Source: Bdellovibrionales bacterium CG10_big_fil_rev_8_21_14_0_10_45_34 (GTDB lineage Bacteria > Bdellovibrionota > Bdellovibrionia > Bdellovibrionales > 1-14-0-10-45-34). From it: a stretch of DNA of 64,000 nt. The position numbers and the translations under genes were made by a program. Below are positions 33,058-42,358 of this stretch, one piece after another. Position 1 is the stretch's first letter, and each line of letters opens with the position of its first letter. The notes under the pieces are model-generated. The model was not told the DNA's origin and ran no database searches. It worked only from the letters and a program-made list of their open reading frames with translations. The stretch is from positions 416,882 through 480,881 of the forward strand of contig PEZS01000011.1 of assembly GCA_002778785.1 (NCBI GenBank), written 5' to 3'.

Positions 33058-34794
33058 TTGGGTACCAAGCTCTACAAGAATGGATACCCAGTTTTAGGTT
33101 ATTGGGGTAAACAACTTGGATGGCATAGGAGGCCCGATCTGCCGAACTCTAAGCAGCCGTCAATCGAAACGATTGTTCAAACACCACGTCTAGAAGTTCA
33201 ACGTCTAGGCTTTGCGCCCAGTTCGCGGTACGAAGTTTTAGGTCCTGCTTTTGCTTACTTAGATTTATTTGTAACTGAAGGAAGGCTTAGGGCCTCCATT
33301 GATTTTGGTTTTAAAACAGAGGTTTGTGAGCTCGAGTTAGGTAGTCAAATGAGATTGTACCCTAACTCTCACTTGTGTATTGAACCAATAAGCAACACCG
33401 CTCAAATGTTCGTAGCGCGTGTTGCTGAATTTGAAACTCGCACCGAATTAAACCCTTCGAGATTTTATCAAGATTTAAATACTGACTGGAGTCTTATTAG
33501 TAGCCCTGCCACCATGAACTTGAGTGCGCTATCTGACCTAGCTTCAAGCGTGATTGCGAACTCCATTGACTCACTGTCACCAAAATTTATGAATCAGCTA
33601 TATTCGGGTGTGATTCCGCACGCAATCATTGCCGACAACATTCGATCGCAAACAAAAACGACTCTTGCAATCCAAGAAGCAAGTCCGGTATTTAGCCAAA
33701 TTGAAGTTGCCCTTACTGAGGCCATCTGCCAACTCATTGGTTGGAGCTGCGGCACAAGCGATGGAATATCTGTTCCTGGAGGAACCTTCGGCAATTTTAT
33801 GGCACTTCATTGCGCGCGTATTCGCAAATGGCCAGAAGGAAAAAGCAAAGGCTTCTTTGGTAAGCCTGCTAGAATATATGTTTCGTCTGAGGCGCACTAT
33901 TCGTTTAAAAAGGGAGCTCTTGCACTGGGTTTTGGCATCGACAACATAGTTGAAATTGCTACCGACGAGCACGGAAAAATGATTGTCTCTCAGCTTGCAG
34001 CAACTATTGCGAACGACAAAAGAAGCGGATTTGTTCCGCTGCTGGTCGGTGCGACTGCTGGGACCACTGTTCAGGGCGCTTTCGACCCCTTAGAAGAAAT
34101 TGCGAGGTTGTGCCAATCAGAGGGAATATGGTTTCACGTCGATGCGGCGTGGGGATGCCCAGCGCTTTTTTCAAAGAAGTTAAAACATTTGGTAGTGGGC
34201 ATAGAGGCCGCGGACTCTGTAACTTTTGACGCCCACAAATTTTTTGCAAGCTCCTTGACCGCCACTCTCTTTTTAACAAAACACAAAAGTCTTTTACTTG
34301 AAGCCAATGATGTAGCCGGCGGAGACTATCTTTTTCACAATAACACGCCAGAAAGCGACAGGGGCCGACTAACTTGGCAATGCGGACGAGGCCCCGATCT
34401 TCTTGCTTTTTGGCTTCTTTGGAAGCATCTAGGACTTCAAGGATTAAGTGAAGTCGTAGATCATTTTTTAGTTATTCAACAAGAATGCGTAAAGTGGATT
34501 CAGACTCAACAGCGTTTAAAGCTCATGCATCAACCGGAATACTTGAATTTGTGCGTCGAGGTGCTTCATCCTCAAATGAAGACAGACAACGAATGGTCAG
34601 CTAAAGTGCGTCGAGTACTAAAGGCTAAAAATCAGGCGTTCGTCAATTACTCTACCAACTCTGAAGGCGTGACTTTTCTTAGGCTTATACTTGTCCACCC
34701 CCACATCTCAGTTCAAAACATTCTAGATATTTTGAACGATGCGCTCTCGGTAACTGTTGACGACGTCAATAAGAACTCTCTAGCGGCAACGTAA
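33058..34794 (+). CDS. PLP-dependent group II decarboxylase with N-terminal cupin-like domain
   Basis: A 578-residue protein. Residues about 150-560 are a glutamate/aromatic-amino-acid-decarboxylase-type PLP enzyme: His280 (SSEAHYS) stacks on the cofactor, Asp362 (HVDAAWG) pairs with its nitrogen, and Lys394 (FDAHKFF) forms the Schiff base. Residues 40-125 instead look like the small cupin of TehB N-termini and DUF1971 (VTEGRLRASIDF, then SHLCIEPISNTAQMFVARV). I know of no standard group II decarboxylase with this domain. The only in-frame start is TTG at 33058, because TGA occurs at 33052-33054, and no ribosome site is visible. Confidence 0.8.
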   Translation: MGTKLYKNGYPVLGYWGKQLGWHRRPDLPNSKQPSIETIVQTPRLEVQRLGFAPSSRYEVLGPAFAYLDLFVTEGRLRASIDFGFKTEVCELELGSQMRLYPNSHLCIEPISNTAQMFVARVAEFETRTELNPSRFYQDLNTDWSLISSPATMNLSALSDLASSVIANSIDSLSPKFMNQLYSGVIPHAIIADNIRSQTKTTLAIQEASPVFSQIEVALTEAICQLIGWSCGTSDGISVPGGTFGNFMALHCARIRKWPEGKSKGFFGKPARIYVSSEAHYSFKKGALALGFGIDNIVEIATDEHGKMIVSQLAATIANDKRSGFVPLLVGATAGTTVQGAFDPLEEIARLCQSEGIWFHVDAAWGCPALFSKKLKHLVVGIEAADSVTFDAHKFFASSLTATLFLTKHKSLLLEANDVAGGDYLFHNNTPESDRGRLTWQCGRGPDLLAFWLLWKHLGLQGLSEVVDHFLVIQQECVKWIQTQQRLKLMHQPEYLNLCVEVLHPQMKTDNEWSAKVRRVLKAKNQAFVNYSTNSEGVTFLRLILVHPHISVQNILDILNDALSVTVDDVNKNSLAAT

Positions 34795-34804
34795 GTTCAC
34801 AAAT

Positions 34805-35503
34805 TCAAGCTAGGTCGAAGAGAAGAAATTCAGAGTCTTCAAGTGGTTCAATCTGCAAATCGCTCTCTTCGACAACTCTTGCGCCGTCACCAACCTCTAG
34901 TGTCTGAGCATTTACGCTCAGACTTCCTTTAATGACTTGAAGCCAAATCGCTCTGCCAATTCTAATTTGAAAATGAAAATTTGTGCCTTTTTGGGAGCGA
35001 GCCCAATACATATCGCAGTCTTGTTTTATATCTATGGAGCCGTTGCGACCATTCTCTGAGACAACTAAAACGAGGTTTCCGGTTCGTAGCTCTTGCTCAA
35101 AAGATTTTTGACCATATGAAGGAACCCCACCCTGGGTTTTTGGGATGATCCATATTTGCAGAAAGTGAGCCACTTGGTCGGAAAAATTATTGTGTTCTGA
35201 ATGAACTACTCCTGTACCGGCACTCATTTTTTGAATCTCACCCGGTTTAATCACTGCCTCGTTGCCCATGGAGTCTTTGTGTTTGAGAGCGCCTTCGACC
35301 GCTACGGAGATGATCTCCATATTCTTGTGGGGGTGCGAACCAAACCCTGTACCTCCTTCGATTTGATCTTCATTTATGACTCTCAGGCTTCGAAACCCCA
35401 TAAAATCAGGATCTTTATAGTCGGCGAATGAAAACGTGTGGCGTGTTTTCAACCAACCGTGATCAAAGTAGCCTCTCTCTTTGGATTTTCTTAGCTCGAT
35501 CAT
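34805..35503 (-). CDS. Pirin-family bicupin protein
   Basis: A 232-residue cupin protein. Metal ligands of the N-terminal cupin are visible: FGSHPHKNMEIIS (His57, His59) and TGVVHSEHNN (His101, Glu103). The C-terminal cupin is degenerate. Members such as YhhW act as quercetin dioxygenases in vitro or as regulators. The stop is 10 nt from that of the convergent decarboxylase gene. Confidence 0.9.
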   Translation of the reverse strand: MIELRKSKERGYFDHGWLKTRHTFSFADYKDPDFMGFRSLRVINEDQIEGGTGFGSHPHKNMEIISVAVEGALKHKDSMGNEAVIKPGEIQKMSAGTGVVHSEHNNFSDQVAHFLQIWIIPKTQGGVPSYGQKSFEQELRTGNLVLVVSENGRNGSIDIKQDCDMYWARSQKGTNFHFQIRIGRAIWLQVIKGSLSVNAQTLEVGDGARVVEESDLQIEPLEDSEFLLFDLA

Positions 35504-35675
35504 GTCAACTCTTCCTTTTCTGTAATTTTAGGCTTCTTGACCTCAAGGGTTTTAAACCGAAAGTTACAACCCTTTCGTGTCGCTACTCTAGGCCTCATTT
35601 TGCCTTACTCGACATTGCCAAGCCTATCCTTTTTTGCAAGTATTGAAATCCATTTCGAAATACTACGGAGGAATC

Positions 35676-36464
35676 ATGGCCCGCCCCCCCTTTCTCAATT
35701 TTAAAGTCGACCACATGACGCTGTTGGTACAGCCTCAAATGTACAATGTCGCCTATGTCGTATTTCGTACGATTTTTGGTTGCAGCCCCGAAAACATGCT
35801 CTATGAAAAGCGCAAGGAATGGGTCGCCGGACAGGGCGAAAAATCTCTCACCTTTGCCATGCAGGTCGGAGAAGGCCCCGATGCTAATGAAAAGCTTAGC
35901 AATACGATGATTGCCGTGGTGCAACCTACGGAGCCGATGAGTCAGTCTTCTCATGTGCGAGAAATGCTTGATGGCCATAAAGCCGCCGCGCACTGGCAGC
36001 ACATAGCCCTAAGAACTCCGGATCTTCTGTCTTTTCACAAGCACGCCGAAGATAGAGGCGTCAATTTTATCACTCCCATACTTCGCGATGAATCAGAAGA
36101 CGTAATTCAGGTATTCACAGGAGAATGGTACTACCCCGGCGCAACGCCAAGCGGAATGTTTTTTGAGTATTTACAAAGAAATCCCAGTGACGAGCTCATA
36201 AAAAAACTCGAGTCACGCAATCGAGAGTCTTGGTTTAATGACAAAACTTTTCTAGGCCTCTACGGGGAAAAGGAAACGGAATACCAAAAAGGGCAAGTTA
36301 CTCCCTTCTTAGATTTCGAACTCTTCGATGAAATCACTAAAGTCGTAAAAGAAAAGAATGTTTGGGAGATTGACGACAACCTCATTCAAAAATGTGAAAG
36401 CATTATGTTACGCTACGGATCTTCACGAGCTTCTCATTCAAAGGGCAACGGTATCAGCCCTTAG
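35676..36464 (+). CDS. VOC-family protein related to the HPPD fold
   Basis: A 262-residue protein. VDHMTLLV near the N-terminus, HWQHIALRT near 110 and MFFEYLQRN near 165 supply a His-His-Glu triad like that of VOC dioxygenases, and the segment between resembles the HPPD catalytic half. Most of the C-terminal 90 residues are helical and unlike HPPD. It may be an iron-dependent dioxygenase of unknown substrate. The ATG at 35676 follows CGGAGGAATC; an earlier in-frame ATG at 35634 has no such site. Confidence 0.7.
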   Translation: MARPPFLNFKVDHMTLLVQPQMYNVAYVVFRTIFGCSPENMLYEKRKEWVAGQGEKSLTFAMQVGEGPDANEKLSNTMIAVVQPTEPMSQSSHVREMLDGHKAAAHWQHIALRTPDLLSFHKHAEDRGVNFITPILRDESEDVIQVFTGEWYYPGATPSGMFFEYLQRNPSDELIKKLESRNRESWFNDKTFLGLYGEKETEYQKGQVTPFLDFELFDEITKVVKEKNVWEIDDNLIQKCESIMLRYGSSRASHSKGNGISP

Positions 36465-36560
36465 CGAAATTTAATTTCGTGGCCCCTACTCTTAGCCAGT
36501 GATGCGGAGGGGACTTGGAGCTAATGATTTGTTGTATTCGCACTTGGCAGAAATTGTAAC

Positions 36561-36593
36561 CTGAGGTCGACGTGCTATTACGTCGACCTTCAG
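36561..36593. terminator. Bidirectional hairpin between convergent genes
   Basis: AGGTCGACGT (36564-36573) and ACGTCGACCT (36580-36589) form a perfect 10-bp stem with a 6-nt loop. CTG and CAG continue the stem past one bulged T. It lies between the VOC gene and the convergent S8 protease gene and could stop both transcripts. Confidence 0.6.
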
Positions 36594-36606
36594 AATAAGC
36601 CCTCTG

Positions 36607-38328
36607 TCAGTTTCTCAAAGCTGCGAAGACATCTGCAATCGCACCTGTAACAGACAGTGACCAAAATCTCACCAACAACTTGTCAGAAGGACGAATCACC
36701 ATTTCTTGTGATCTGTCCTTAGCCGAACGAAGAATCAAAGACTTAAGTGCAGCTGCATTGAGATCGCGCCTTTGACTCAGAATAAGTGCTGCAACTCCGG
36801 CTACGGCTGGTGACGCCATACTTGTACCCGAAAAGGTAGCGTATTGATTCTTATCTGGAACAGACGAAGTGATCTGATGACCCGGCGCAAATATGTCAAC
36901 GGCCTCTTGCCCGAAGTTCGAAAACGAGGCCGGTAAGTTTTCACCGTTTTTTGAAGTCGAAGCCCCTACTTCTAGCCAACCGTTAATGACTCTTTGACTT
37001 ACTGTATTGCGATTCGGAAAGTTGTTTGCTACGTCGATGTTTAGTGAACTATTGCCAGCTGCGTGTACCAGCAGTACGCCTTTGGATGCAGCGTAGAGAA
37101 AAGCTTCATCTACCTCTTTTTTCATAGGGGAGTAGGCTTTACCAAAACTCATATTAATAATTTTTGCCCCGTTATCTACAGCGTATCTAACAGCGAGGGC
37201 TACATCTTTATCGTATTCGTCGCCATTGGGAACCGCCCTTAAAGACATAATACGAACGTTATCGGCGATACCGCGAATGCCCAATTGATTGTCTCGTCGC
37301 GCTGCGATGATCCCGGCTACGTGAGTTCCGTGTGATGCATCCGGCCCTTTGACATCGTTGTTCCCGTATTTGACGTCACTCATATCGTAAGGGTTATCTT
37401 TTACTATTTCTTTTCGAGGATCAAAATTTTCATTGTAATAGTAATCAACCTGACTGCGATTGTAGTCGAGAAATCGCGTGATCCTGGCGACTGTGTAGGG
37501 AGCATTGGGCAAGATCGAGCGAAACTTCGCGATTATCTCTCTTTTCGTCTTTACTACATCAGGATTGTCTTCGGATAACTTTTCAACAGCTACCACATCT
37601 AACTTTTCGAATTCGGGCAAAAGATCTTTTACTTTTTCATAAAGCTCTCGAAGTTCTTTCACGCCTGCTTCGAGCCCTTCGATAGTAGTAGTTGCCAAAC
37701 CTCGCGCTTCGCTAACCTCTTTAGAAACCTGTTCCAACAAAGTTTTTTCGCTAACAGTAAGCTCCCTCTCCTGCTGTAGTTTTTTGAGGCGAACAAGCTC
37801 TCTAGTAACCTCAAGAGTTGCATTTTCGAGGTTCACAAGGTTACCCTTTTCATCGTAACCGCCCAAAAAGTTCCACCCATAAACATCGTCGATGTAACCG
37901 TTGCCGTCGTCGTCAATGTTGTTTGTAGATTTGTCGTTGCCATCGGCATCTAAGCCTGTCTCTTTGGAGTTTATCCAAACTCTCCCATCAAGATCTTCAT
38001 GACCGATATCCACTCCGCTATCGACGACTGCTACAATAACCGGATCACCGTCTGATCGTAGGCCAAGATCTTTGTATGCGCGATCTGCTCCGACGCCTTC
38101 GACACCGTCAAGCTCCGAAGATTTGGTAAACCAGTTTATCTCGGCATTTTCTTCTGCCACTGTGGTTCCATCCGGAGTTACCGGCGGATCGATTGGTTTT
38201 TCAATAATGGGTCGCTGATTCTTTGCCGTATCAGGAGCGCAGGCCGTCAGTGCAGTGATGGCTCCGAAAAATCCTGCGGTGATGAACATTCGAAAGATTA
38301 AATTATTTAATGATAGTGTGTGCTGCAT
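36607..38328 (-). CDS. S8 subtilase lipoprotein with a long helical insertion
   Basis: A 573-residue serine protease anchored by a lipid: AITALTAC gives a lipobox with Cys30. The catalytic triad is Asp103 (VAVVDSGVD), His333 (SHGTHVAG) and Ser503 (SGTSMASP). Asp and His are 230 residues apart, about 190 more than in subtilisin. The extra piece contains DxDGN-type acidic turns (DADGNDKSTNNIDDDGNGY), which look calcium-binding, followed by about 130 residues of charged heptads, likely a coiled coil. The mature enzyme would sit at the periplasmic or outer face of a membrane. Confidence 0.9.
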   Translation of the reverse strand: MQHTLSLNNLIFRMFITAGFFGAITALTACAPDTAKNQRPIIEKPIDPPVTPDGTTVAEENAEINWFTKSSELDGVEGVGADRAYKDLGLRSDGDPVIVAVVDSGVDIGHEDLDGRVWINSKETGLDADGNDKSTNNIDDDGNGYIDDVYGWNFLGGYDEKGNLVNLENATLEVTRELVRLKKLQQERELTVSEKTLLEQVSKEVSEARGLATTTIEGLEAGVKELRELYEKVKDLLPEFEKLDVVAVEKLSEDNPDVVKTKREIIAKFRSILPNAPYTVARITRFLDYNRSQVDYYYNENFDPRKEIVKDNPYDMSDVKYGNNDVKGPDASHGTHVAGIIAARRDNQLGIRGIADNVRIMSLRAVPNGDEYDKDVALAVRYAVDNGAKIINMSFGKAYSPMKKEVDEAFLYAASKGVLLVHAAGNSSLNIDVANNFPNRNTVSQRVINGWLEVGASTSKNGENLPASFSNFGQEAVDIFAPGHQITSSVPDKNQYATFSGTSMASPAVAGVAALILSQRRDLNAAALKSLILRSAKDRSQEMVIRPSDKLLVRFWSLSVTGAIADVFAALRN

Positions 38329-38430
38329 TGTCCCCCCAGACGAGGAGATCCTAATACAGGTTTGCAGAAAATATCATCTGTAAAAATCGCGTCGAGGATG
38401 AGTATTTATTATGAGTGAAATAAGAGACTC

Positions 38431-40326
38431 TTATTGCTTTTGACTCGCTTCATCTTGTTGGCGCATCCACATTTCGTAGTAGTGTCGCTTCGCGCCCAGC
38501 AACTCTAGATGAGTGCCCCTTTCAATGATCATACCGTCCTTTAAAACGAGAATTTGATCTGAATTCACAATTGTCGATAGGCGATGGGCAATGACAAGCG
38601 TTGTTCGATCTTTTGAAACTTCGTCGAGTGAAATCTGAATTTCTTTTTCGGTGTGTGAGTCTAAAGCCGAAGTCGCTTCGTCAAAAATTAGGATCTTCGG
38701 AGACTTAAGCACCGTTCGAGCAATCGCTACTCTTTGCTTTTCTCCGCCAGAAAGCTTTAGTCCTCTCTCTCCCACTTCGGTGTCGTACATCTTAGGTAGG
38801 GATTCAATAAAATCACCAATCCTCGCGGCCTTCGCAGCACGCCCAATCTCTTCGGCGGTGGCACCTGGTTTGCCGTACTCGATGTTGTAACCAATCGTAT
38901 CATTAAACAAAACAGTATCCTGCGGCACTACACCGATTTGGCGCCTTAAGTCTGACTGACGGATATCTTTAATGTCGAGACCGTCGACTTTGATGGCTCC
39001 TTCATTGACATCGTAAAATCGAAACAAGAGTCTTGCGAGGGTAGACTTTCCGGAACCACTTGGACCAACCACCGCCACCGTCTGCCCGGGCTTGATCGAA
39101 AAACTCACTCCCCGAAGTATCTTGCGATCGGGATTGTAAGAAAATTCAACGTCCTTAAACTCGATGTGCCCTTCAGTCTTTATTAGGTCCCTGACGTGAT
39201 CGCTGTCTTGAATCGTAGGGGCAACTGTCTTTAGCTCAAACATTTTGTCCATGTCGACAAGGCTTTGTTTGATCTCACGATAGACAAATCCTAGAAAGTT
39301 TAACGGAAGATACAGCTGTATAAGGTAGGTGTTAACAAGCACGAAGTCGCCAATCGTTTTTTCACCGTTCACCACACCCTGAGCTGCTAGCAACATTATC
39401 GCTATTAAGCCAACTCCGATGATAGCACTTTGTAGTATGTTGAGCGCCGAAAGACTTTTTTGACTGCGAATTGCCGCAGACTCATAACTTGCTAGGTTTT
39501 GATCATATCTTCTGTACTCGTGCTCTTCATTGCCAAAGTATTTAACCGTTTCAAAATTTAAAAGACTGTCGATAGCTTTTGTATTGGCTTTTGTCTCTTC
39601 GGCATTCATTTCTTTTCGAAACTTCAGGCGCCATTCAGTGACGCTCAGTGTGAGATAAATATAAAGCGATATTGTACCGAAGATAATAAAGCCAAATATC
39701 CAGCCAAAGTTGTAAATAACAATCCCCGTTACTAATGCTATCTCGAACAATGTCGGCACAACGTTAAACGTCATGAAGTTGAGCACAAACTGTATCCCGC
39801 GTGTGCCTCTTTCGATAACTCGAGAGAGGCCCCCAGTTTGGCGACTCAAGTGAAAATCTAAAGATAGGGCATGCAAATGTTTAAAAGTTGTAAGGGCTAT
39901 TTCTCTTTGAGAGTTTTGCGCTACATTCGCAAAAACCAAATCTCGAAATTCTCCGAAGACCTGAACAAGTATTCTACTCAAGCCGTAGGCTAAGATTATT
40001 CCAACAGGTGCCACAACCAATACGCTGGTGACCGACGAAAGAGAGTCGATCGCCTCTTTCATTAAAAACGGCACATAAACGTTAACTACTTTAGCCAATA
40101 CCAAGAAAAGCATGGCGAGGGCGGCTCGTACGCGGAGCGTGGGACGACCTTGGGGCCAAAGGTAGCTGCCCAAAGTCTTTAGCGTTTGCCAATGCGAATG
40201 CGCTGGTGAACTTTCTGAATCTGTGAGTGATTTTTGGCCCGTTGCCTGCGAGGACTGTTGGTTGGCGTGTAAGGATTTTAGGGAATCTTTGCCCGAAGGA
40301 CTTTGCATCGACTCTGCTCCAAGCAA
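38431..40326 (-). CDS. ABC exporter, fused membrane and ATPase domains (Atm1/HMT1-like)
   Basis: A 631-residue half-transporter: 40 residues of polar N-terminus, six helices (about 65-340) and an ATPase domain. Walker A is GPSGSGKST, the signature is LSGGEKQRVAIAR and Walker B is ILIFDEATSALD. The membrane part (VYVPFLMKEAIDSL, SRVIERGTRGIQFVLNFMTFN) resembles the Atm1/heavy-metal exporter group, which carries glutathione- or sulfur-containing compounds. It would work as a homodimer. It stands alone on its strand. Confidence 0.9.
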   Translation of the reverse strand: MLGAESMQSPSGKDSLKSLHANQQSSQATGQKSLTDSESSPAHSHWQTLKTLGSYLWPQGRPTLRVRAALAMLFLVLAKVVNVYVPFLMKEAIDSLSSVTSVLVVAPVGIILAYGLSRILVQVFGEFRDLVFANVAQNSQREIALTTFKHLHALSLDFHLSRQTGGLSRVIERGTRGIQFVLNFMTFNVVPTLFEIALVTGIVIYNFGWIFGFIIFGTISLYIYLTLSVTEWRLKFRKEMNAEETKANTKAIDSLLNFETVKYFGNEEHEYRRYDQNLASYESAAIRSQKSLSALNILQSAIIGVGLIAIMLLAAQGVVNGEKTIGDFVLVNTYLIQLYLPLNFLGFVYREIKQSLVDMDKMFELKTVAPTIQDSDHVRDLIKTEGHIEFKDVEFSYNPDRKILRGVSFSIKPGQTVAVVGPSGSGKSTLARLLFRFYDVNEGAIKVDGLDIKDIRQSDLRRQIGVVPQDTVLFNDTIGYNIEYGKPGATAEEIGRAAKAARIGDFIESLPKMYDTEVGERGLKLSGGEKQRVAIARTVLKSPKILIFDEATSALDSHTEKEIQISLDEVSKDRTTLVIAHRLSTIVNSDQILVLKDGMIIERGTHLELLGAKRHYYEMWMRQQDEASQKQ

Positions 40327-40363
40327 AGAGTCGCTTTATTTAATCAAAGACTCAATAAATTTT

Positions 40364-40549
40364 TCAGTTGAGAGAAGCTGTTATGCTTTTTTGCACTTGC
40401 TCGGGCTGTGTCTGTGTCAATTTAGCTGTCTCCGAAAAAATAGAGTAAGGTATCGCTAAAACTGCCAAGATTGCTAGAATCTTAAATGCTTTGATTGCTA
40501 TTCTTTCAAGCTGGGTTTCATTTACATAGAGATATTCTGCTGCGTTCAT
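40364..40549 (-). CDS. Small single-helix membrane protein
   Basis: A 61-residue protein: MNAAEYLYVNETQLERIAIK, then a membrane helix at about 22-39 (ILAILAVLAIPYSIF), then a polar tail. The ATG at 40549 follows GGGGAG by 6 nt; the frame runs back to 40591. It ends 38 nt from the ABC exporter start. Function unknown; the helix and ribosome site support that it is real. Confidence 0.5.
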   Translation of the reverse strand: MNAAEYLYVNETQLERIAIKAFKILAILAVLAIPYSIFSETAKLTQTQPEQVQKSITASLN

Positions 40550-40713
40550 TTCAAACTCCCCGTTTATTGTTGATACTAGGTAGAAGTGCAAGCGCCATGC
40601 TCAGCGGGGAAAGTCTCCAGGCTCATTTAAAGCACTCCACACCCATCCTAGGACTTGTTTTAGACTGTTATAGTTTATCTACGTTGGGATTATCATTTTC
40701 GATCGACTAATTT

Positions 40714-40763
40714 TTAGACAATTATAAACATTTGGCATTTTTCGTTGTCTAATAATGAGACAA
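40714..40763. repeat. Three-part inverted repeat TTAGACAA / TTGTCTAA / AGACAA
   Basis: TTAGACAA (40714-40721) pairs with TTGTCTAA (40745-40752), and the latter's TTGTCT also pairs with AGACAA (40758-40763). Only one of the two stems can form at a time. It is 16-65 bp past the stop of the unknown gene at 40779-41846, so it may be a terminator or RNA switch-like structure. Confidence 0.3.
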
Positions 40764-40778
40764 ATACGCTTTGATCTT

Positions 40779-41846
40779 TCATTCAGCGCTCTGAATAGTA
40801 TCGATAATAAGTGGTCGAGCGTCTAAATCACTCCAGGATGTTAGTGCCATGAAAGAAACGTAATTGGTGACGATTCTGCCATCGAAACTTCTGTTAAAAA
40901 GGCGAAAGTAGGATGTTCTATCAATGTATTTCTCGGCTATACCGTCATTCTTCAAAATCCTCGTGTATTCAAAAATAGGCTCCCCGTCGGGGCCGACTAA
41001 TAGATATGCGCTTTGAATGCCCGGCGATTCCTTAGAGATCTCGATTAATCTGTAGTCGTCAGACACTGTTTGACAGCTTCCGAGTTGAAATTGTGCGCGC
41101 AAAAGCTCTGGAATCTCCTTTAGTCCATCTTCTGACTGAGCACCCTGGTCTTGTTCAATCGGCATTTTCATCGGAATCTTTTTTATCCATAGAAAGATTC
41201 GCACTCCATCCCATAGTAGTTTTGCGAGCGCACCCTCAGAAAGCTTCGTATCGATTTCGTATTTTACTTTGTACCCAGGAGACTTTCTGAATTCCTCTTC
41301 GTTATTCGTTCTCGGCGTGATTGTTCTTTTGCCAGTTCCTACAGCCTCTCCTTGTATCGGTCGTCCAACAGCCCAGAGGGTCTTTAGTTCAGTGGGCAAC
41401 AAGGTCATTCGCTCTTCGTGATTAGCTCGCACTAGCTGAGTAGCGAGCAAAGGCAACCTACTTGAAAAATCCATGTCTAATTGCTGTAGATATTTTTGCT
41501 TGGCTAACTGTCTGTCGACATCATCGTTCTGAAGGTCATAAGCACGTCCAACTATCTGGAATCGATTTTTCTGCACCAAGAACGGAAGTGCTCCGTAGTC
41601 TCTTGAAGACAGTAGTTTAGATTTAGCCATTTCAAAAAGCTGTTGATCTCTTTCGTCGCAGAGGTTGCCCTCTGAAGAGGAGTTACTATCCCAGCTAAAG
41701 GGCATCCACATAGGCCATAGGCCCCTGCTGCTACCTATTTTGGCTTGAACCGGTGTAAACGCAAACACGAAAAACAGGACCACCAAAAACTGTGCGAAGT
41801 CTGATCTGCACCTATCCAAAGCGCCCCTCCCTTGTTGTAAATACAT
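40779..41846 (-). CDS. Secreted protein of unknown function
   Basis: A 355-residue protein with an N-terminal hydrophobic stretch (FAQFLVVLFFVFAFTPVQA) typical of a signal peptide, preceded by 16 polar residues. The mature part is mixed alpha/beta with a VKYEIDTKLSEGALAKLLWDG segment and the closing motif YIDRTSYFRLFNRSFDG. I do not recognise a family. A good promoter -10 (TATAAT, minus strand 41938-41933) lies about 87 bp upstream. Confidence 0.6.
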   Translation of the reverse strand: MYLQQGRGALDRCRSDFAQFLVVLFFVFAFTPVQAKIGSSRGLWPMWMPFSWDSNSSSEGNLCDERDQQLFEMAKSKLLSSRDYGALPFLVQKNRFQIVGRAYDLQNDDVDRQLAKQKYLQQLDMDFSSRLPLLATQLVRANHEERMTLLPTELKTLWAVGRPIQGEAVGTGKRTITPRTNNEEEFRKSPGYKVKYEIDTKLSEGALAKLLWDGVRIFLWIKKIPMKMPIEQDQGAQSEDGLKEIPELLRAQFQLGSCQTVSDDYRLIEISKESPGIQSAYLLVGPDGEPIFEYTRILKNDGIAEKYIDRTSYFRLFNRSFDGRIVTNYVSFMALTSWSDLDARPLIIDTIQSAE

Positions 41847-42175
41847 CGCCCCGTTCGAAAACCTATCTTGCCGTGAATTGAGCGCGGGCTCCTCAATCGG
41901 CTGTGAGGCCTCAAGGGTAAACCTCTTTCTACATTATACACAACTATGCTTAGAGGCTTAACTAAGAAGCTGGACGGGAAGCGGCAACTAGGTAGGAGGC
42001 CTTGAGTGAATCGTTCTATTTATAACGCAGTGTAAAATCACCCGTGGCTTTAGCGAATAACTGGATTTCCACTGATTTATTGATTAGATGAGAGCCTTAT
42101 ATAAATCGCCTTTGGGTAAGCTAGCAGGTTGGCTTGTTGAAATTTAGCTCGAGCCCTATCGCGAATCCAATCTAC
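41847..42175. other. Intergenic region with a minus-strand -10 element
   Basis: No gene is seen. On the minus strand TATAAT occupies 41938-41933, with a weak TTAAGC -35-like hexamer 17 bp further upstream; it would drive the secreted protein. The right half leads into tRNA-Ser. Confidence 0.4.
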
Positions 42176-42265
42176 GGAGGGGTGGCAGAGCGGTTGAATG
42201 CACCGGTCTTGAAAACCGGCAGGTCCTCACGGGCCTCGTGAGTTCGAATCTCACCCCCTCCGCCA
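42176..42265 (+). tRNA. tRNA-Ser(UGA)
   Basis: The acceptor GGAGGGG (42176-42182) pairs with CCCCTCC (42255-42261), followed by G and an encoded CCA. The anticodon stem CCGGT/ACCGG encloses CTTGAAA, so the anticodon is TGA (42210-42212), reading UCA serine codons. The variable arm is long, as in class II tRNAs, and the T loop is TTCGAATC. Confidence 0.95.
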
Positions 42266-42275
42266 TTAAAGAAAC

Positions 42276-42333
42276 GGCTCTTCTCACTCAACTGTAGATA
42301 GTTTGGCTCTTCTCACTTAACTGTAGATAGTTT
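42276..42333 (+). repeat. Tandem 29-bp repeat beside tRNA-Ser
   Basis: Two adjoining 29-bp copies (42276-42304 and 42305-42333) begin GGCTCTTCTCACT and end GTAGATAGTTT; they differ only at position 14 (C or T). They lie 10 bp past the tRNA CCA end. Two copies are not enough for a CRISPR or integron reading. Confidence 0.7.
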
Positions 42334-42358
42334 CAAAAAGTTCAAAATCCACAAGCCT

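Noticed and set aside
42276-42333. CRISPR array
   Set aside because: Two abutting repeats without spacers and no cas genes.
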